Of a DNA stretch of 38,224 bases, positions 9,192-19,747 are shown in pieces. A model generated the notes under the pieces. The model saw only the letters and a program-made list of their open reading frames with translations. It had not been told where the DNA came from and did no database searches. Position numbers and translations under genes: made by a program. Source of the stretch: Legionellales bacterium (lineage in GTDB: Bacteria > Pseudomonadota > Gammaproteobacteria > Berkiellales > Berkiellaceae); the NCBI GenBank assembly GCA_947475765.1, contig CANJMM010000017.1:1-38224 (forward strand), written 5' to 3'. Position 1 is the first letter of the stretch. Each line of letters starts with the position of its first letter.

Positions 9192-12100
9192 TTGAAAGAC
9201 TTACTTTCTGTTTATCGTACACAAGGTAAAGCCCTTGATTTTGATCGTGTTGCGGTTGGACTTGCTCCACCTGATTTAATTAGATCGTGGTCGTATGGTG
9301 AAGTCAAAAAACCTGAAACGATTAATTATCGTACGTTTAAGCCAGAACGCGATGGGTTGTTCTGTGCCAAGATATTTGGCCCAGTCAAAGATTATGAATG
9401 TCTTTGTGGGAAATATAAGCGTCTTAAACATCGCGGCGTGATTTGCGAAAAATGTGGTGTAGAAGTCACGCTTGCTAAAGTGCGCCGTGAGCGCATGGGG
9501 CATGTTGAGTTGGCCAGTCCTGTTGCGCATATTTGGTTTTTAAAATCATTGCCTTCTAGAATTGGTTTATTGCTCGATATGACGTTAAGAGACATTGAGC
9601 GCATTCTTTATTTTGAGGCCTATGTAACGATAGATCCAGGTATGACCCCTCTTGAAAAAGGGCAGTTATTATCAGAAGAATCTTATTTAGAAGCCATTGA
9701 ACAATATGGTGATGAGTTTGATGCGCGTATGGGCGCAGAAGCCATTAAAGAATTGCTGAAAGCCATTGATATGAAGGGCGAAGCAGAACGTTTACGCTTA
9801 GAAATACCGGAAACCAGTTCTGAGACAAAATTAAAGAAGCTTGCTAAGCGCTTAAAGCTCATCGAGTCTTTTGTCGATTCGGGCAATCGTCCTGAATGGA
9901 TGATTTTGACCATGTTGCCAGTTTTGCCACCTGATTTAAGGCCATTGGTGCCATTGGATGGGGGTAGATTTGCGACATCCGACTTAAATGATTTATACAG
10001 ACGCGTGATTAACCGTAATAATCGTTTAAAGCGCTTATTAGATTTAAATGCGCCTGATATTATCGTGCGCAATGAAAAGCGTATGTTGCAAGAATCTGTC
10101 GATGCTTTATTAGACAACGGTCGTCGAGGTCGTGCTATCACAGGTTCTAATAAGCGTCCGCTTAAATCTTTAGCAGACATGATTAAAGGTAAGCAAGGTC
10201 GATTCCGCCAAAACTTACTCGGTAAGCGAGTGGATTATTCAGGCCGTTCGGTTATTGTGGTTGGCCCAACATTGAGATTGCATCAGTGCGGGTTGCCTAA
10301 GAAAATGGCCTTAGAATTATTTAAACCGTTTATTTTCAGTAAATTAGAAATGCGCGGTTTGGCCACGACGATTAAAGCTGCCAAGAAAATGGTTGAGCGT
10401 GAAGGCGCAGAAGTTTGGGATATTCTAGAAGAAGTGATCCGTGAACATCCTGTACTCTTAAATCGTGCCCCTACTTTGCATCGTTTGGGTATTCAAGCTT
10501 TCGAACCTGTGTTAATTGAAGGTAAAGCCATTCAATTGCATCCGTTAGTCTGTGCGGCGTATAACGCCGACTTTGACGGAGATCAAATGGCGGTTCATAT
10601 CCCCTTGACTATTGAAGCACAGCTTGAAGCGCGTGCTTTGATGATGTCGACTAATAATGTGTTGTCACCTGCTCATGGTGAGCCTATTATTGTTCCTTCT
10701 CAAGACGTGGTCTTGGGCTTGTATTATATGACACGAGAAAAAATCAATGCCAAGGGTGAAGGCATGGTTTTCTCAGATGTGGCTGAAGTACACCGTGCTT
10801 ACTCGACAAACTCAGTTGAATTACAAGCAAAAGTAAAAGTTCGCGTTGCTCAAGATCCGGAAATCGGAGAGGGCTATGTTATTGTTGAGACGACTATTGG
10901 TCGCGCCTTATTATCTGAAATTTTGCCAAGAGGCATGACCTATAATCTGGTGAATAAGACTTTAACCAAGAAAGAGATTTCAAATTTAATTAATACTTGC
11001 TACCGTCAAGTGGGCCTAAAAGAATCGGTGGTTTTTGCCGATCAGCTCATGTATACGGGCTTTCATTATGCAACACGTTCCGGCGTCTCGATTGGGATAA
11101 ACGATTTGATTATTCCGGAAGCGAAAAGTGGCATGATCAGCAAGGCTGAAGATGAAGTTAAAGAAATTGAAAGCCAATATGCCTCAGGTTTGGTCACACA
11201 TGGCGAAAGATATAACAAAGTCATTGATATTTGGTCAAGAGCCAATGATCAAGTCGCTAAAGCGATGATGGTCGAAATTTCCAGCGAGTATGCGCTCGAT
11301 GCGACAGGTCAAAAAATAAAACAAGAATCGTTCAATTCTATCTATATGATGGCCGATTCAGGTGCCAGAGGCTCAGCTGCTCAGATTAGACAATTAGCAG
11401 GTATGCGGGGCCTAATGGCTAAGCCAGATGGTTCTATTATTGAAACGCCTATTACGGCGAATTTCAGAGAAGGCTTAAACGTACTCCAATACTTTATTTC
11501 TACGCATGGTGCACGTAAAGGTTTGGCTGATACGGCATTAAAAACAGCAAATTCTGGTTATTTAACCCGAAGATTGGTAGACGTTGCACAAGATGTGGTG
11601 GTAACCGAAGTCGATTGTGGTACCACGTCAGGGTTGATTATGACGCCGCTTATTGAAGGGGGGGACGTCGTAGAGCCACTTCGTGAGCGTGTTTTAGGCC
11701 GAGTATTGATTACCCCAGTATTAAGCGCAAGCACTGGCGAAGAAGTCATTCCTGCAGATACGTTCTTAGATGAGAAGTGGGTCGATAAATTAGAAGAATT
11801 AAGCGTAGATAAAGTTTATGTACGTTCTCCTATTACCTGTGAATCTCGTTATGGCGTATGTGGCAAATGCTATGGTCGTGATTTAGCACGAGGGCATATT
11901 GTCAATATTGGTGAAGCCGTTGGGGTCATTGCGGCACAGTCAATTGGTGAACCGGGTACCCAGCTTACAATGAGAACCTTCCATATTGGGGGCGCCGCTT
12001 CTCGAACCACCGCTGAAAACTCAGTGATGGTAAAATCCAAAGGTAGAATTAAGCTACATAACATTAAAGTTGTTAAAAATGCAGCGGGTAATTATATTAC

Positions 12101-13409
12101 CGTATCTCGATCTGGTGAGGTCTGTGTTGTTGACGATCATGGTCGTGATCGTGAGCGTTATAAATTGCCTTATGGTGCGGTCTTGACTATAGCAGATGGG
12201 GATATTGTCAGCATAGGTCAAACTGTGGCCAATTGGGATCCCCATACCCATCCTATTATTACGGAAGTAGCAGGGCGCGTAAAATTTGTGGACATGGTGG
12301 AAGGTGCAACCATGCATCGCCAGACAGACGAATTAACAGGCTTATCTAGTATTGTTATCTCCGATCCTAAGCAGCATCGTGGTTATCAAGGTAAAGAGCT
12401 TAGACCTTTACTGAAATTGGTTGATGAAAAAGATGAAGACTTGTGTTTGGCGGGGACCACTTTGCCGGCACATTATTTCTTGCCAGCCAATGCGCTCACA
12501 GCCTTAGAAGATGGCAGTGAAATTAAAATCGGTGATGTATTAGCACGGATCCCACAAGAAACGTCTAAAACACGGGATATCACCGGGGGCTTACCTCGAG
12601 TGGCAGATTTATTTGAGGCCAGAAAGCCTAAAGAATCGGCGATATTAGCTGAAATCTCTGGTGTTGTTAGCTTTGGTAAAGAAACCAAGGGTAAGCGCCG
12701 TTTAATGATAACAGGCCTAGATGGCGTGTTGCATGAAGAGCTGATACCTAAGTGGCGTCATGTAGGCGTTTTTGAAGGAGAGCATGTACAACGTGGTGAA
12801 ATGATAGCAGATGGTGCACGAAATTCTCATGATATTTTGAGATTACTCGGCGTAAGTGTATTAGCTAACTACATTGTAAATGAAGTTCAGGATGTGTATC
12901 GCCTTCAAGGTGTACGTATCAATGATAAGCACATTGAAGTGATTATTCGCCAAATGTTAAGAAAAATCTTAATCAGCTATCAGGGCGATTCTAAATTGCT
13001 TCAAGGCGAAACGGTTGAGCTTCAGAAAGTACTGGAAATCAATGAAAAATTGATCAAAGAACAAAAGTTGCCAGTTCGTTATGAGCGTATATTGTTAGGG
13101 ATTACTAAAGCATCTTTAGCGACTGAGTCGTTTATTTCTGCCGCCTCTTTCCAAGAGACGACACGAGTTTTAACCGAAGCAGCTGTTAGTGGTAAAAGAG
13201 ATGAGCTAAGAGGCCTTAAAGAGAACGTTATTGTGGGTAGACTGATTCCAGCCGGGACAGGATTAGCGTATCATAAGCAACGTCGTGAGGCTCGAGCGCA
13301 AGCTCAGGTTCAATTTGCACTTGAATCTAAAGGAGATAAGGCTAAAATAACCGCTAGTCAGGTGGAACATGCTTTAAGTGAGGCGCTAAACTTACCCTCA
13401 GGCTCTTAG
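9192..13409 (+). CDS. rpoC: RNA polymerase beta' subunit
   Basis: RpoC supplies the catalytic Mg-binding loop. The 1405 residues include the N-terminal zinc ribbon (CLCG near 70 and CEKCG near 85), the catalytic NADFDGDQM (about 458-466) and the second zinc site (VDCGTTSG, then [11 protein letters not shown] near 880-895). The start is TTG at 9192, reading [13 protein letters not shown], with GGAGAG 5 nt upstream; this aligns with the usual RpoC N-terminus (GTG in E. coli). It is followed by two hairpins and the rpsL promoter. Confidence 0.98.
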   Translation: MKDLLSVYRTQGKALDFDRVAVGLAPPDLIRSWSYGEVKKPETINYRTFKPERDGLFCAKIFGPVKDYECLCGKYKRLKHRGVICEKCGVEVTLAKVRRERMGHVELASPVAHIWFLKSLPSRIGLLLDMTLRDIERILYFEAYVTIDPGMTPLEKGQLLSEESYLEAIEQYGDEFDARMGAEAIKELLKAIDMKGEAERLRLEIPETSSETKLKKLAKRLKLIESFVDSGNRPEWMILTMLPVLPPDLRPLVPLDGGRFATSDLNDLYRRVINRNNRLKRLLDLNAPDIIVRNEKRMLQESVDALLDNGRRGRAITGSNKRPLKSLADMIKGKQGRFRQNLLGKRVDYSGRSVIVVGPTLRLHQCGLPKKMALELFKPFIFSKLEMRGLATTIKAAKKMVEREGAEVWDILEEVIREHPVLLNRAPTLHRLGIQAFEPVLIEGKAIQLHPLVCAAYNADFDGDQMAVHIPLTIEAQLEARALMMSTNNVLSPAHGEPIIVPSQDVVLGLYYMTREKINAKGEGMVFSDVAEVHRAYSTNSVELQAKVKVRVAQDPEIGEGYVIVETTIGRALLSEILPRGMTYNLVNKTLTKKEISNLINTCYRQVGLKESVVFADQLMYTGFHYATRSGVSIGINDLIIPEAKSGMISKAEDEVKEIESQYASGLVTHGERYNKVIDIWSRANDQVAKAMMVEISSEYALDATGQKIKQESFNSIYMMADSGARGSAAQIRQLAGMRGLMAKPDGSIIETPITANFREGLNVLQYFISTHGARKGLADTALKTANSGYLTRRLVDVAQDVVVTEVDCGTTSGLIMTPLIEGGDVVEPLRERVLGRVLITPVLSASTGEEVIPADTFLDEKWVDKLEELSVDKVYVRSPITCESRYGVCGKCYGRDLARGHIVNIGEAVGVIAAQSIGEPGTQLTMRTFHIGGAASRTTAENSVMVKSKGRIKLHNIKVVKNAAGNYITVSRSGEVCVVDDHGRDRERYKLPYGAVLTIADGDIVSIGQTVANWDPHTHPIITEVAGRVKFVDMVEGATMHRQTDELTGLSSIVISDPKQHRGYQGKELRPLLKLVDEKDEDLCLAGTTLPAHYFLPANALTALEDGSEIKIGDVLARIPQETSKTRDITGGLPRVADLFEARKPKESAILAEISGVVSFGKETKGKRRLMITGLDGVLHEELIPKWRHVGVFEGEHVQRGEMIADGARNSHDILRLLGVSVLANYIVNEVQDVYRLQGVRINDKHIEVIIRQMLRKILISYQGDSKLLQGETVELQKVLEINEKLIKEQKLPVRYERILLGITKASLATESFISAASFQETTRVLTEAAVSGKRDELRGLKENVIVGRLIPAGTGLAYHKQRREARAQAQVQFALESKGDKAKITASQVEHALSEALNLPSGS

Positions 13410-13428
13410 ATTTAGTTTTAAATACACC

Positions 13429-13464
13429 GGTACTGCATCAAATTTTAAGCGCAGTACCTTTAGT
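13429..13464 (+). terminator. Hairpin downstream of rpoC
   Basis: GGTACTGC (13429-13436) and GCAGTACC (13451-13458) form a perfect 8-bp stem with a 14-nt loop, followed only by TTTAGTT. The T tract is poor, so this may be a weak terminator or a 3'-end stabilising/processing hairpin for rpoBC mRNA. Confidence 0.5.
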
Positions 13465-13477
13465 TGGATGCTCGGAC

Positions 13478-13506
13478 TTGACATCAGGTCCACTTCCGCA
13501 TAGGAT
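13478..13506 (+). promoter_or_regulatory. Sigma-70 promoter for rpsL-rpsG-fusA
   Basis: TTGACA (13478-13483) is a perfect -35 box, followed after exactly 17 nt by TAGGAT (13501-13506), a 4/6 match to the -10 box. A start around 13512-13515 would give a leader of about 70 nt before the rpsL ATG. It is the best promoter motif in the core region and lies where the str promoter is expected. Confidence 0.7.
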
Positions 13507-13507
13507 T

Positions 13508-13553
13508 CCGCTTCGCAACACGTATAGGTGAGAGAAGCGGTTTACTTTTTTTT
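13508..13553 (+). terminator. Terminator-like hairpin overlapping the rpsL promoter start
   Basis: CCGCTTC (13508-13514) pairs with GAAGCGG (13534-13540) around a 19-nt loop and is followed by TTTACTTTTTTTT (13541-13553). The left arm lies between the -10 box and the predicted start. A transcript coming from rpoC could therefore form the whole hairpin, while one starting near 13515 would lack the left arm. The function is inferred from this geometry. Confidence 0.5.
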
Positions 13554-13581
13554 GTCGAAACAAAGTGGGACATTTATTAAT

Positions 13582-13962
13582 ATGGCAACAACAAATCAGT
13601 TAGTTAGAAAAGGACGGACTCAAATCCGGCGCAAAACAAAAGCGCCCGCCTTAACCGGCTGTCCGCTGAGAAGAGGTGTCTGTACACGTGTTTACACCCA
13701 AACTCCAAAGAAACCCAACTCAGCTTTACGTAAAGTATGCAGAGTTAAGCTAACCAATGGCTATGAAATCACGGCTTACATTGGTGGTGAAGGCCATAAT
13801 TTACAAGAACATTCCGTCGTGCTCGTAAGAGGCGGTCGGGTGCCCGATTTACCAGGTGTACGTTATCATGTGGTACGCGGTAGCTTAGATACTGCTGGGG
13901 TGAGCAATCGTAAGCAGAGCCGTTCTAAATACGGTACAAAGCGCCCTAAAGCAGCGGCTTAG
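13582..13962 (+). CDS. rpsL: 30S ribosomal protein S12
   Basis: S12 (uS12) lies at the decoding centre and tunes accuracy. I use the ATG at 13582 ([11 protein letters not shown], 126 residues). An open frame runs up to 13528, but that would add unrelated residues encoded by the terminator-like leader. [11 protein letters not shown] keeps Lys43 of the streptomycin site. In the second site the family-typical RVKDLPG reads RVPDLPG, so position 88 is Pro (codon CCC at 13843-13845) next to the modified Asp89. Lys88 changes give streptomycin resistance in E. coli. The rpsL-rpsG gap is only 24 nt. Confidence 0.97.
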   Translation: MATTNQLVRKGRTQIRRKTKAPALTGCPLRRGVCTRVYTQTPKKPNSALRKVCRVKLTNGYEITAYIGGEGHNLQEHSVVLVRGGRVPDLPGVRYHVVRGSLDTAGVSNRKQSRSKYGTKRPKAAA

Positions 13963-13986
13963 AAATTAGTGAAGCGAGATTGAGTT

Positions 13987-14475
13987 ATGCCAAGAAGAAA
14001 AGTTGTTGCCAAAAGAGTTATTTTACCAGACCCAATTTACGGTAGTCAGGTAGTAGCTAAGTTTGTAAATCATGTTATGGTCGAGGGTAAAAAATCCTTG
14101 GCTGAACGTATTGTTTATGGCGCTTTTGAAATGATCCAAGAAAAAATTAAACGGGATCCAGTTGAAATTTTCAAACGAGCCATTGAAAACATTCGTCCTA
14201 CAGTAGAAGTACGTTCAAGGCGTGTGGGGGGAGCGACTTATCAAATCCCTGTTGAAGTAAGACAAAATCGTGCTTTGGCGCTTGCCATGAGATGGTTGGT
14301 TGAATATTCAAGAAAGCGCAGTGAAAAAGGCATTACAGCCCAGTTAGCAGGCGAAATCGTCGATGCGGCAGATGAAGATGGCGGCGGCCGTGGTAAGGGC
14401 GGAGCGGTTAAAAAACGCGAAGATGTCCACCGTATGGCAGAAGCCAATAAAGCCTTTTCACACTTTAAATGGTAG
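13987..14475 (+). CDS. rpsG: 30S ribosomal protein S7
   Basis: S7 (uS7) nucleates assembly of the 30S head and lines the E site. The 162 residues start [16 protein letters not shown] and contain the [14 protein letters not shown] beta hairpin and the C-terminal [18 protein letters not shown]. Before that motif lies a Gly-rich insertion ([10 protein letters not shown], about 130-139) where E. coli has a short AENKGT turn. In E. coli S7 represses through a site in a roughly 100-nt rpsL-rpsG gap; here the gap is 24 nt, so that control site is absent in its usual place. Confidence 0.97.
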   Translation: MPRRKVVAKRVILPDPIYGSQVVAKFVNHVMVEGKKSLAERIVYGAFEMIQEKIKRDPVEIFKRAIENIRPTVEVRSRRVGGATYQIPVEVRQNRALALAMRWLVEYSRKRSEKGITAQLAGEIVDAADEDGGGRGKGGAVKKREDVHRMAEANKAFSHFKW

Positions 14476-14531
14476 TAGCATTTTGGTCTAAGCCAAAGTG
14501 TATAGAATTATAAATATTAAGGGGAACAGTC

Positions 14532-16643
14532 GTGGCAACGGGAATTCGTACAACCCCGCTAGAGCGCGTTAGAAATATCGGCATTATGGCGCATATCGAT
14601 GCAGGTAAAACAACGACTACTGAGCGTGTTTTGTTTTATACAGGGGTTTCTCATAAAATTGGGGAAGTTCATGAAGGAACGGCTGTCATGGATTACATGG
14701 AGCAAGAGCAGGAGCGAGGTATTACTATTACTTCTGCTGCGACCACTTGTATTTGGAAGGGGATGGATGTTCAATTTCCAGATCATGTAATTAATATTAT
14801 CGATACCCCAGGGCATGTGGATTTTACGATTGAAGTAGAACGTTCTCTTAGAGTATTAGATGGTGCGGTAGCGGTATTTGATGCGGTTGCAGGCGTAGAG
14901 CCCCAGTCAGAAACGGTTTGGCGTCAAGCAAATAAATACCATGTTCCCCGTATGTGTTTTGTGAACAAAATGGACAGAGCGGGTGCTAATTTTTATCGTG
15001 TCGTAGACATGATAAAAGCACGTTTAGGCGCAACGCCTGTGCCAGTTAATTTGCCAATTGGCGCAGAGCAAGAATTTGTGGGCGTGGTCGATTTAATCAG
15101 ACAGCAAGCCATATTTTGGGATGATAAAACCCAAGGAATGAGCTATAAAGCCGAACCTATTCCTGCTGATTTAATAGAAAAATGTGCTATTTTTCGTGAA
15201 AACATGGTGGCAGCTGCTTCAGAAGCCAGTGATGAATACATGAATAAATACCTCGAAACCGGGGATCTCACTGAAGAAGAAATTCGTATTGGTTTAAGAA
15301 AGCGAACCATTGCAGGTGAAATTGTCCCTGTTTTATGTGGTTCTGCTTTTAAAAATAAAGGCGTGCAAGCAGTATTAGACGCGGTTATTTATTACTTGCC
15401 TTCTCCAGTTGATATTCCGCCTATGATAGGTAAAGCAGGTCTAGATTCAGACAAAGAAGTATCACGTAAGCCTTCTGATGATGAGCCTTTTTCAGCTTTA
15501 GCTTTTAAAATATTAAACGACCCTTATGTAGGCTCTCTTACTTTCTTTAGGGTGTACTCAGGCGTACTTGAAGCAGGTACCTCTGTTTTAAATCCTTTAA
15601 AAGGTAGAAATGAACGTTTTGGTCGTATTCTTAGAATGCACGCAAATGATCGTGAAGAAATTAAAGTAGTTCGAACAGGCGATATTGCTGCTGTAGTGGG
15701 ATTAAAAAATACCACAACAGGCGATACTTTGTGTGATGAGAATAAAGTCATTGTGCTTGAGCAAATGAAATTCCCAGAGCCTGTGATTTCGGTTGCGATT
15801 GAGCCTAAAACAAAGGCAGATCAAGAAAAAATGGGTATGGCCCTAGGTCGTCTGGTTAAAGAAGATCCTTCCTTTAGAGTATACACCGATCAAGAATCTG
15901 GTCAGACCATTATTGGTGGTATGGGTGAGCTTCACTTAGAAATTAAAGTGGATATCATGAAGCGAGAATTTGGGGTTGAAACAAACGTAGGTGCACCGCA
16001 AGTGGCTTATCGTGAAACCATTTCTAAAATCGTAGAGCAAGAAGGCAAATTCATTCGCCAATCAGGTGGTCGTGGGCAGTATGGACATGTTTGGGTTCGC
16101 ATTGAACCAAGAAAGCCTGGTGAAGGTTTCTTGTTTATCGATGAAATCAAAGGCGGTACGGTTCCCAAAGAATATATTCCTGCTGTTGAAAAGGGTATTC
16201 GTGAGCAGATGGAAAATGGTGTGATTGCAGGCTATCCCGTTGTGGATGTTTGTGTTGCCTTATTTGATGGTTCATTCCATGAAGTAGATTCGAATGAAAA
16301 TGCATTCAAAATTGCAGGGTCCATGGCATTTAAAGAAGCTGCCTTAAAAGCAGCGCCTAAAATACTGGAGCCTATTATGAGTGTTGAAGTCGTCACGCCA
16401 GAAGAGTATATGGGCGATGTGATGGGCGATTTAAATCGTCGTCGCGGCATGTTGCTTGGTATGGATGAAACGATTTCTGGAAAAATCATTCAAGCAGAAG
16501 TTCCTCTGTCCGAGATGTTTGGTTATGTAACTCAGCTCCGTTCTATTTCTCAAGGTCGTGCAACATCGACCATGGAATTTAAAAAATATGCTGAAGCTCC
16601 AACATCTGTAACTGAAAAAATTATTGAAAAACGCAAAGGATAA
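14532..16643 (+). CDS. fusA: Elongation factor G
   Basis: EF-G is the GTPase that drives translocation and, with RRF, ribosome recycling. The 703 residues show AHIDAGKTT (20-28), DTPGH (91-95), NKMD (145-148) and the complete domains II-V, with [15 protein letters not shown] in domain IV. The GTG start at 14532 follows AGGGGAA. The usual tufA neighbour is missing: only 4 nt separate the TAA of fusA from the ATG of rpsJ, which ties the str genes directly to the S10 cluster. Confidence 0.98.
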   Translation: MATGIRTTPLERVRNIGIMAHIDAGKTTTTERVLFYTGVSHKIGEVHEGTAVMDYMEQEQERGITITSAATTCIWKGMDVQFPDHVINIIDTPGHVDFTIEVERSLRVLDGAVAVFDAVAGVEPQSETVWRQANKYHVPRMCFVNKMDRAGANFYRVVDMIKARLGATPVPVNLPIGAEQEFVGVVDLIRQQAIFWDDKTQGMSYKAEPIPADLIEKCAIFRENMVAAASEASDEYMNKYLETGDLTEEEIRIGLRKRTIAGEIVPVLCGSAFKNKGVQAVLDAVIYYLPSPVDIPPMIGKAGLDSDKEVSRKPSDDEPFSALAFKILNDPYVGSLTFFRVYSGVLEAGTSVLNPLKGRNERFGRILRMHANDREEIKVVRTGDIAAVVGLKNTTTGDTLCDENKVIVLEQMKFPEPVISVAIEPKTKADQEKMGMALGRLVKEDPSFRVYTDQESGQTIIGGMGELHLEIKVDIMKREFGVETNVGAPQVAYRETISKIVEQEGKFIRQSGGRGQYGHVWVRIEPRKPGEGFLFIDEIKGGTVPKEYIPAVEKGIREQMENGVIAGYPVVDVCVALFDGSFHEVDSNENAFKIAGSMAFKEAALKAAPKILEPIMSVEVVTPEEYMGDVMGDLNRRRGMLLGMDETISGKIIQAEVPLSEMFGYVTQLRSISQGRATSTMEFKKYAEAPTSVTEKIIEKRKG

Positions 16644-16647
16644 TTAA

Positions 16648-16959
16648 ATGACAGGTCAAATTATTCGCATTCGTTTAAAAGCTTTTGATCACAACTTGAT
16701 TGATAAATCAGCAAGAGAAATTGTGGAAACAGCAAAACGAACTGGCGCCCGTGTGAGAGGCCCTGTGCCTATGCCGACTAGAAAAGAACGTTTTACGATT
16801 CTTGTGTCTCCTCATATCGATGCAAATGCTCGCGATCAATATGAGATTCGTACGCACAAACGGGTAGTGATTATTGAAGAGCCTACTGATAAAACAGTAG
16901 ATGCCTTAATGAAACTGGATTTAGCTGCTGGCGTAGATGTCCAGATAGCAGTAAGCTAA
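16648..16959 (+). CDS. rpsJ: 30S ribosomal protein S10
   Basis: S10 (uS10, NusE) is a 30S head protein and also the NusG/NusB partner in antitermination. The 103 residues contain [14 protein letters not shown] and [20 protein letters not shown], and length is exactly typical. It starts 4 nt after fusA, so no L4-responsive S10 leader, about 170 nt long in E. coli, can precede it here. Expression therefore probably depends on read-through from the rpsL promoter. Confidence 0.97.
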   Translation: MTGQIIRIRLKAFDHNLIDKSAREIVETAKRTGARVRGPVPMPTRKERFTILVSPHIDANARDQYEIRTHKRVVIIEEPTDKTVDALMKLDLAAGVDVQIAVS

Positions 16960-16981
16960 TTTACCTAATTGGGAGAAGACA

Positions 16982-17641
16982 ATGGCGATTGGGTTGGTAG
17001 GTAAAAAACTGGGGATGACCCGGGTTTTTAATGAAAAAGGTGCATCCGTGCCTGTTACAGTAGTTGAGGTATTACCTAACCTTGTAACACAAGTAAAAAC
17101 ACTAGAAAATGATGGATATCAGTCTATTCAAGTGACCACTGGGGCTAAAAAGGCTTCCCGAGTGACACGTGCTGAAAAAGGTCATTTTGCTAAAGCCAAG
17201 GTTGAGGCCGGGCGAGGTTTGTGGGAATTTAGAACCACTCCTGAAGACCATTTTGAAGTTGGGGCAAGCATTCATGTTGAAGCTTTTAAAGAAGGCCAAA
17301 TAGTTGATGTGCAAGCTATCTCAAAAGGGAAGGGTTTTGCTGGCGTAGTCAAGCGTCATAATTTTAGAACGCAAGATGCGACACATGGTAACTCTCGTTC
17401 TCATCGTGCGCCTGGTTCTATTGGTCAACGTCAGACCCCCGGACGCGTGTTTAAAAACAAGAAAATGGCTGGCCATATGGGTTCTGAACAGGTAACTATT
17501 CAAAACTTAGATATCGTCAGAATAGACAAAGAAAAGAACGTGATATTGATCCGTGGCGCCATTCCAGGGGCACCAGGTGGCGATGTCATCATTCTACCAG
17601 CTGTTAAGGCAAAGTACGTGGCTGAAGCTGCCATCGCCTAG
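16982..17641 (+). CDS. rplC: 50S ribosomal protein L3
   Basis: L3 (uL3) is an early assembly protein that reaches toward the peptidyl-transferase centre. The 219 residues start [20 protein letters not shown]. The central loop region [20 protein letters not shown] includes the Gln at the site methylated by PrmB in related bacteria. The C-terminal [15 protein letters not shown] is standard. It has a GGGAGAAG ribosome binding site and an 11-nt gap to rplD. Confidence 0.97.
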   Translation: MAIGLVGKKLGMTRVFNEKGASVPVTVVEVLPNLVTQVKTLENDGYQSIQVTTGAKKASRVTRAEKGHFAKAKVEAGRGLWEFRTTPEDHFEVGASIHVEAFKEGQIVDVQAISKGKGFAGVVKRHNFRTQDATHGNSRSHRAPGSIGQRQTPGRVFKNKKMAGHMGSEQVTIQNLDIVRIDKEKNVILIRGAIPGAPGGDVIILPAVKAKYVAEAAIA

Positions 17642-17652
17642 GAGGAATAATA

Positions 17653-18270
17653 ATGAAGCTAGCATTAACATCGCCTGGAAGTAATTCAGGTGAGACCATA
17701 GAAATTTCTGATTCGACTTTTGCCAGAGAGTATAATGAGCCTCTTATCCATCAAGTGGTAACGGCACAAATGGCTGCTGAACGGGCAGGCACAAAGAAAC
17801 AAAAAACTCGCGCTGAAGTCAGCGGGGGCGGGGCAAAGCCTTGGGCTCAAAAAGGAACAGGTCGTGCTCGTGCAGGTACCACCAGAAGTCCTTTATGGCG
17901 TCATGGCGGAAAAACATTTGCTGCCGTACCACGTGATCATGCACAGAAAGTAAATAAGAAAATGCATCTTCACGCCATGCAATCCATTTTATCTGAGCTT
18001 ATACGTCAAGATAGATTGATTGCGGTTAAAGATTTTATATTAGATGCACCCAAGACAAAATCTTTGGTGGCCAAAATAAAATCATTTGGGTTAGATGACG
18101 TCTTAATCGTCGTTAAAACTTGGGATGAAGCACTCTATCTTGCTGCGCGTAACGTGCCGCGGGTAAGAGTAATAGACTCAAGTAATATCTCCCCAGTTTA
18201 TTTACTGAAGTTTAGTAAAGTCATTATGACTGTAGAAGCAATTAAACATTGTGAAGAGGCGCTAGCATGA
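17653..18270 (+). CDS. rplD: 50S ribosomal protein L4
   Basis: L4 (uL4) lines the peptide exit tunnel and in E. coli represses the S10 operon. The 205 residues include the tunnel loop [20 protein letters not shown] and the conserved KVNKKM and [13 protein letters not shown] segments. Because no S10 leader exists upstream of rpsJ, L4 autocontrol of the E. coli type is unlikely here. The gene ends in an ATGA overlap with rplW. Confidence 0.97.
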   Translation: MKLALTSPGSNSGETIEISDSTFAREYNEPLIHQVVTAQMAAERAGTKKQKTRAEVSGGGAKPWAQKGTGRARAGTTRSPLWRHGGKTFAAVPRDHAQKVNKKMHLHAMQSILSELIRQDRLIAVKDFILDAPKTKSLVAKIKSFGLDDVLIVVKTWDEALYLAARNVPRVRVIDSSNISPVYLLKFSKVIMTVEAIKHCEEALA

Positions 18271-18560
18271 TAAGTTTAAGTTATGTATTGCTTTCTCCTC
18301 TAGTAAGTGAAAAAGCAACTAGAGCTGGTGATAAAGCAAATTTTGTTTGCTTTTGGGTTAACCCAAAGTCTACTAAGCACGATATTAAGCGGGCAGTAGA
18401 GCATTACTTTCCTAATACAACAGTAGAAAAAGTAACGACTTCTATATTGGGTCGTAGGAAAGTTAAGTTTGGACAAACTTTAGGGCGCTCAGTAAAGCGT
18501 AAAAAAGCGTTTGTTAAACTAAGACATGGGCAGCAAATTAATTTTGCAGAATTAACATAA
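18267..18560 (+). CDS. rplW: 50S ribosomal protein L23
   Basis: L23 (uL23) sits at the tunnel exit and docks trigger factor and SRP. The 97 residues show [22 protein letters not shown], a [10 protein letters not shown] helix and the extended loop [20 protein letters not shown]. The ATG overlaps the rplD stop by 4 nt (ATGA), indicating translational coupling. Confidence 0.96.
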   Translation: MISLSYVLLSPLVSEKATRAGDKANFVCFWVNPKSTKHDIKRAVEHYFPNTTVEKVTTSILGRRKVKFGQTLGRSVKRKKAFVKLRHGQQINFAELT

Positions 18561-18578
18561 AAAATATGTAGGTGGGCT

Positions 18579-19424
18579 ATGGCTGTAATTGAATTAAAGC
18601 CGATAACACCAGGACAGCGCTTCAAAGTCGTCGTAAAAAACGAATTATATAAAGGCCGTCCTGTAGAGAGTTTAACGGAAGCAAAAAAACGTACCGGCGG
18701 TAGAAATAATCAAGGTCGTATGACGGTTCCTCATCGTGGGGGCGGTCATAAAAAACGTATACGTCTTATCGATTTTAAACGCGATAAAGATGGTATACCG
18801 GCTAAAGTAGAACGTATTGAGCACGATCCCAATCGTACGGGAAATATTGCTTTACTTTGTTATGCAGATGGTGAACGTCGCTATATTATTGCGCCGCGCT
18901 ATTTAAAAGTAGGGGATACGGTTTTGTCTGGTAGAGAGGCGCCTATTTCTGTAGGAAATTGCTTACCCTTGGCGAATATTCCTGTTGGGTCGGTTGTGCA
19001 TAATATTGAGTTGAAGATAGGCAAAGGTGCCCAGCTTGCAAGAGCAGCGGGTGGTTTTGTTCAACTTCTTGCTCGTGAAGGTTCTTATGCCACTATTCGC
19101 TTACGCAGCGGAGAAATGAGAAAGATTCATGTTGAGTGTCGTGCAGTGATGGGCGAAGTATCCAACAATGAGCACAACTTAAAAGTATATGGTAAAGCAG
19201 GCGCTAAACGTTGGCTCGGTATTAGGCCGACAGTGAGAGGCGTAGCGAAAAATCCAGTGGATCATCCATTAGGGGGCGGTGAAGGCCGTACTTCAGGTGG
19301 TCGTCCGCCTTGTAATCATAATGGAAAGCCAGAAGGCAAGAAAACGCGCAATCGTAGAAAAACTTCGAATCAATTTATTGTACGCGCTCGGGTTAACAAA
19401 CGTACCGCAAGAGCGGGCGGTTAA
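18579..19424 (+). CDS. rplB: 50S ribosomal protein L2
   Basis: L2 (uL2) is needed for subunit association and peptidyl transfer. The 281 residues (E. coli 273) keep [19 protein letters not shown] and the KNPVDHP motif with His229, the residue implicated in catalysis. The following position, His in E. coli and Thermus, is Leu231, and the usual PWG turn is replaced by [12 protein letters not shown] (242-253). The C-terminus has an extra basic tail, [10 protein letters not shown]. It lies 18 nt after rplW and 15 nt before rpsS. Confidence 0.97.
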   Translation: MAVIELKPITPGQRFKVVVKNELYKGRPVESLTEAKKRTGGRNNQGRMTVPHRGGGHKKRIRLIDFKRDKDGIPAKVERIEHDPNRTGNIALLCYADGERRYIIAPRYLKVGDTVLSGREAPISVGNCLPLANIPVGSVVHNIELKIGKGAQLARAAGGFVQLLAREGSYATIRLRSGEMRKIHVECRAVMGEVSNNEHNLKVYGKAGAKRWLGIRPTVRGVAKNPVDHPLGGGEGRTSGGRPPCNHNGKPEGKKTRNRRKTSNQFIVRARVNKRTARAGG

Positions 19425-19439
19425 GGGGAGAATGACTTT

Positions 19440-19724
19440 ATGCCACGTTCATTAAGAAAAGGGCCCTACACCTGCCCAACTTTACGGAAAAAAGTGCTGA
19501 CTGCACGCCAAAAAGGCGGCAGAATATTGATTAAAACCTGGTCACGTAGAAGTACGATTTTGCCAGAATATATCGATGTAACTTTAGCTGTTCATAATGG
19601 CAAAGAGCATGTACCCGTTTTGATTACAGAGGGTATGGTCGGCCATAAATTAGGCGAATTTTCGCCAACAAGAACTTTTCGCGCACATTCTGGCGATAAG
19701 AAAACAGCTTCGAAGTCGAAGTAA
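19440..19724 (+). CDS. rpsS: 30S ribosomal protein S19
   Basis: S19 (uS19) forms the 30S head bridge with S13. The 94 residues start [19 protein letters not shown] and contain [13 protein letters not shown] and [16 protein letters not shown], near-invariant in the family. The N-terminal segment carries Cys-Pro where many relatives have a Val/Asp-Leu pattern, a minor variation. A normal GGGGAGAATG site precedes it. Confidence 0.97.
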   Translation: MPRSLRKGPYTCPTLRKKVLTARQKGGRILIKTWSRRSTILPEYIDVTLAVHNGKEHVPVLITEGMVGHKLGEFSPTRTFRAHSGDKKTASKSK

Positions 19725-19747
19725 AACATTGCGGGGGAGTATACGTT

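Noticed and set aside
13528-13581. Upstream extension of rpsL adding 18 residues
   Set aside because: The added residues are encoded by the terminator-like hairpin and T tract, and the S12 family starts at MATxNQL, which is the ATG at 13582.
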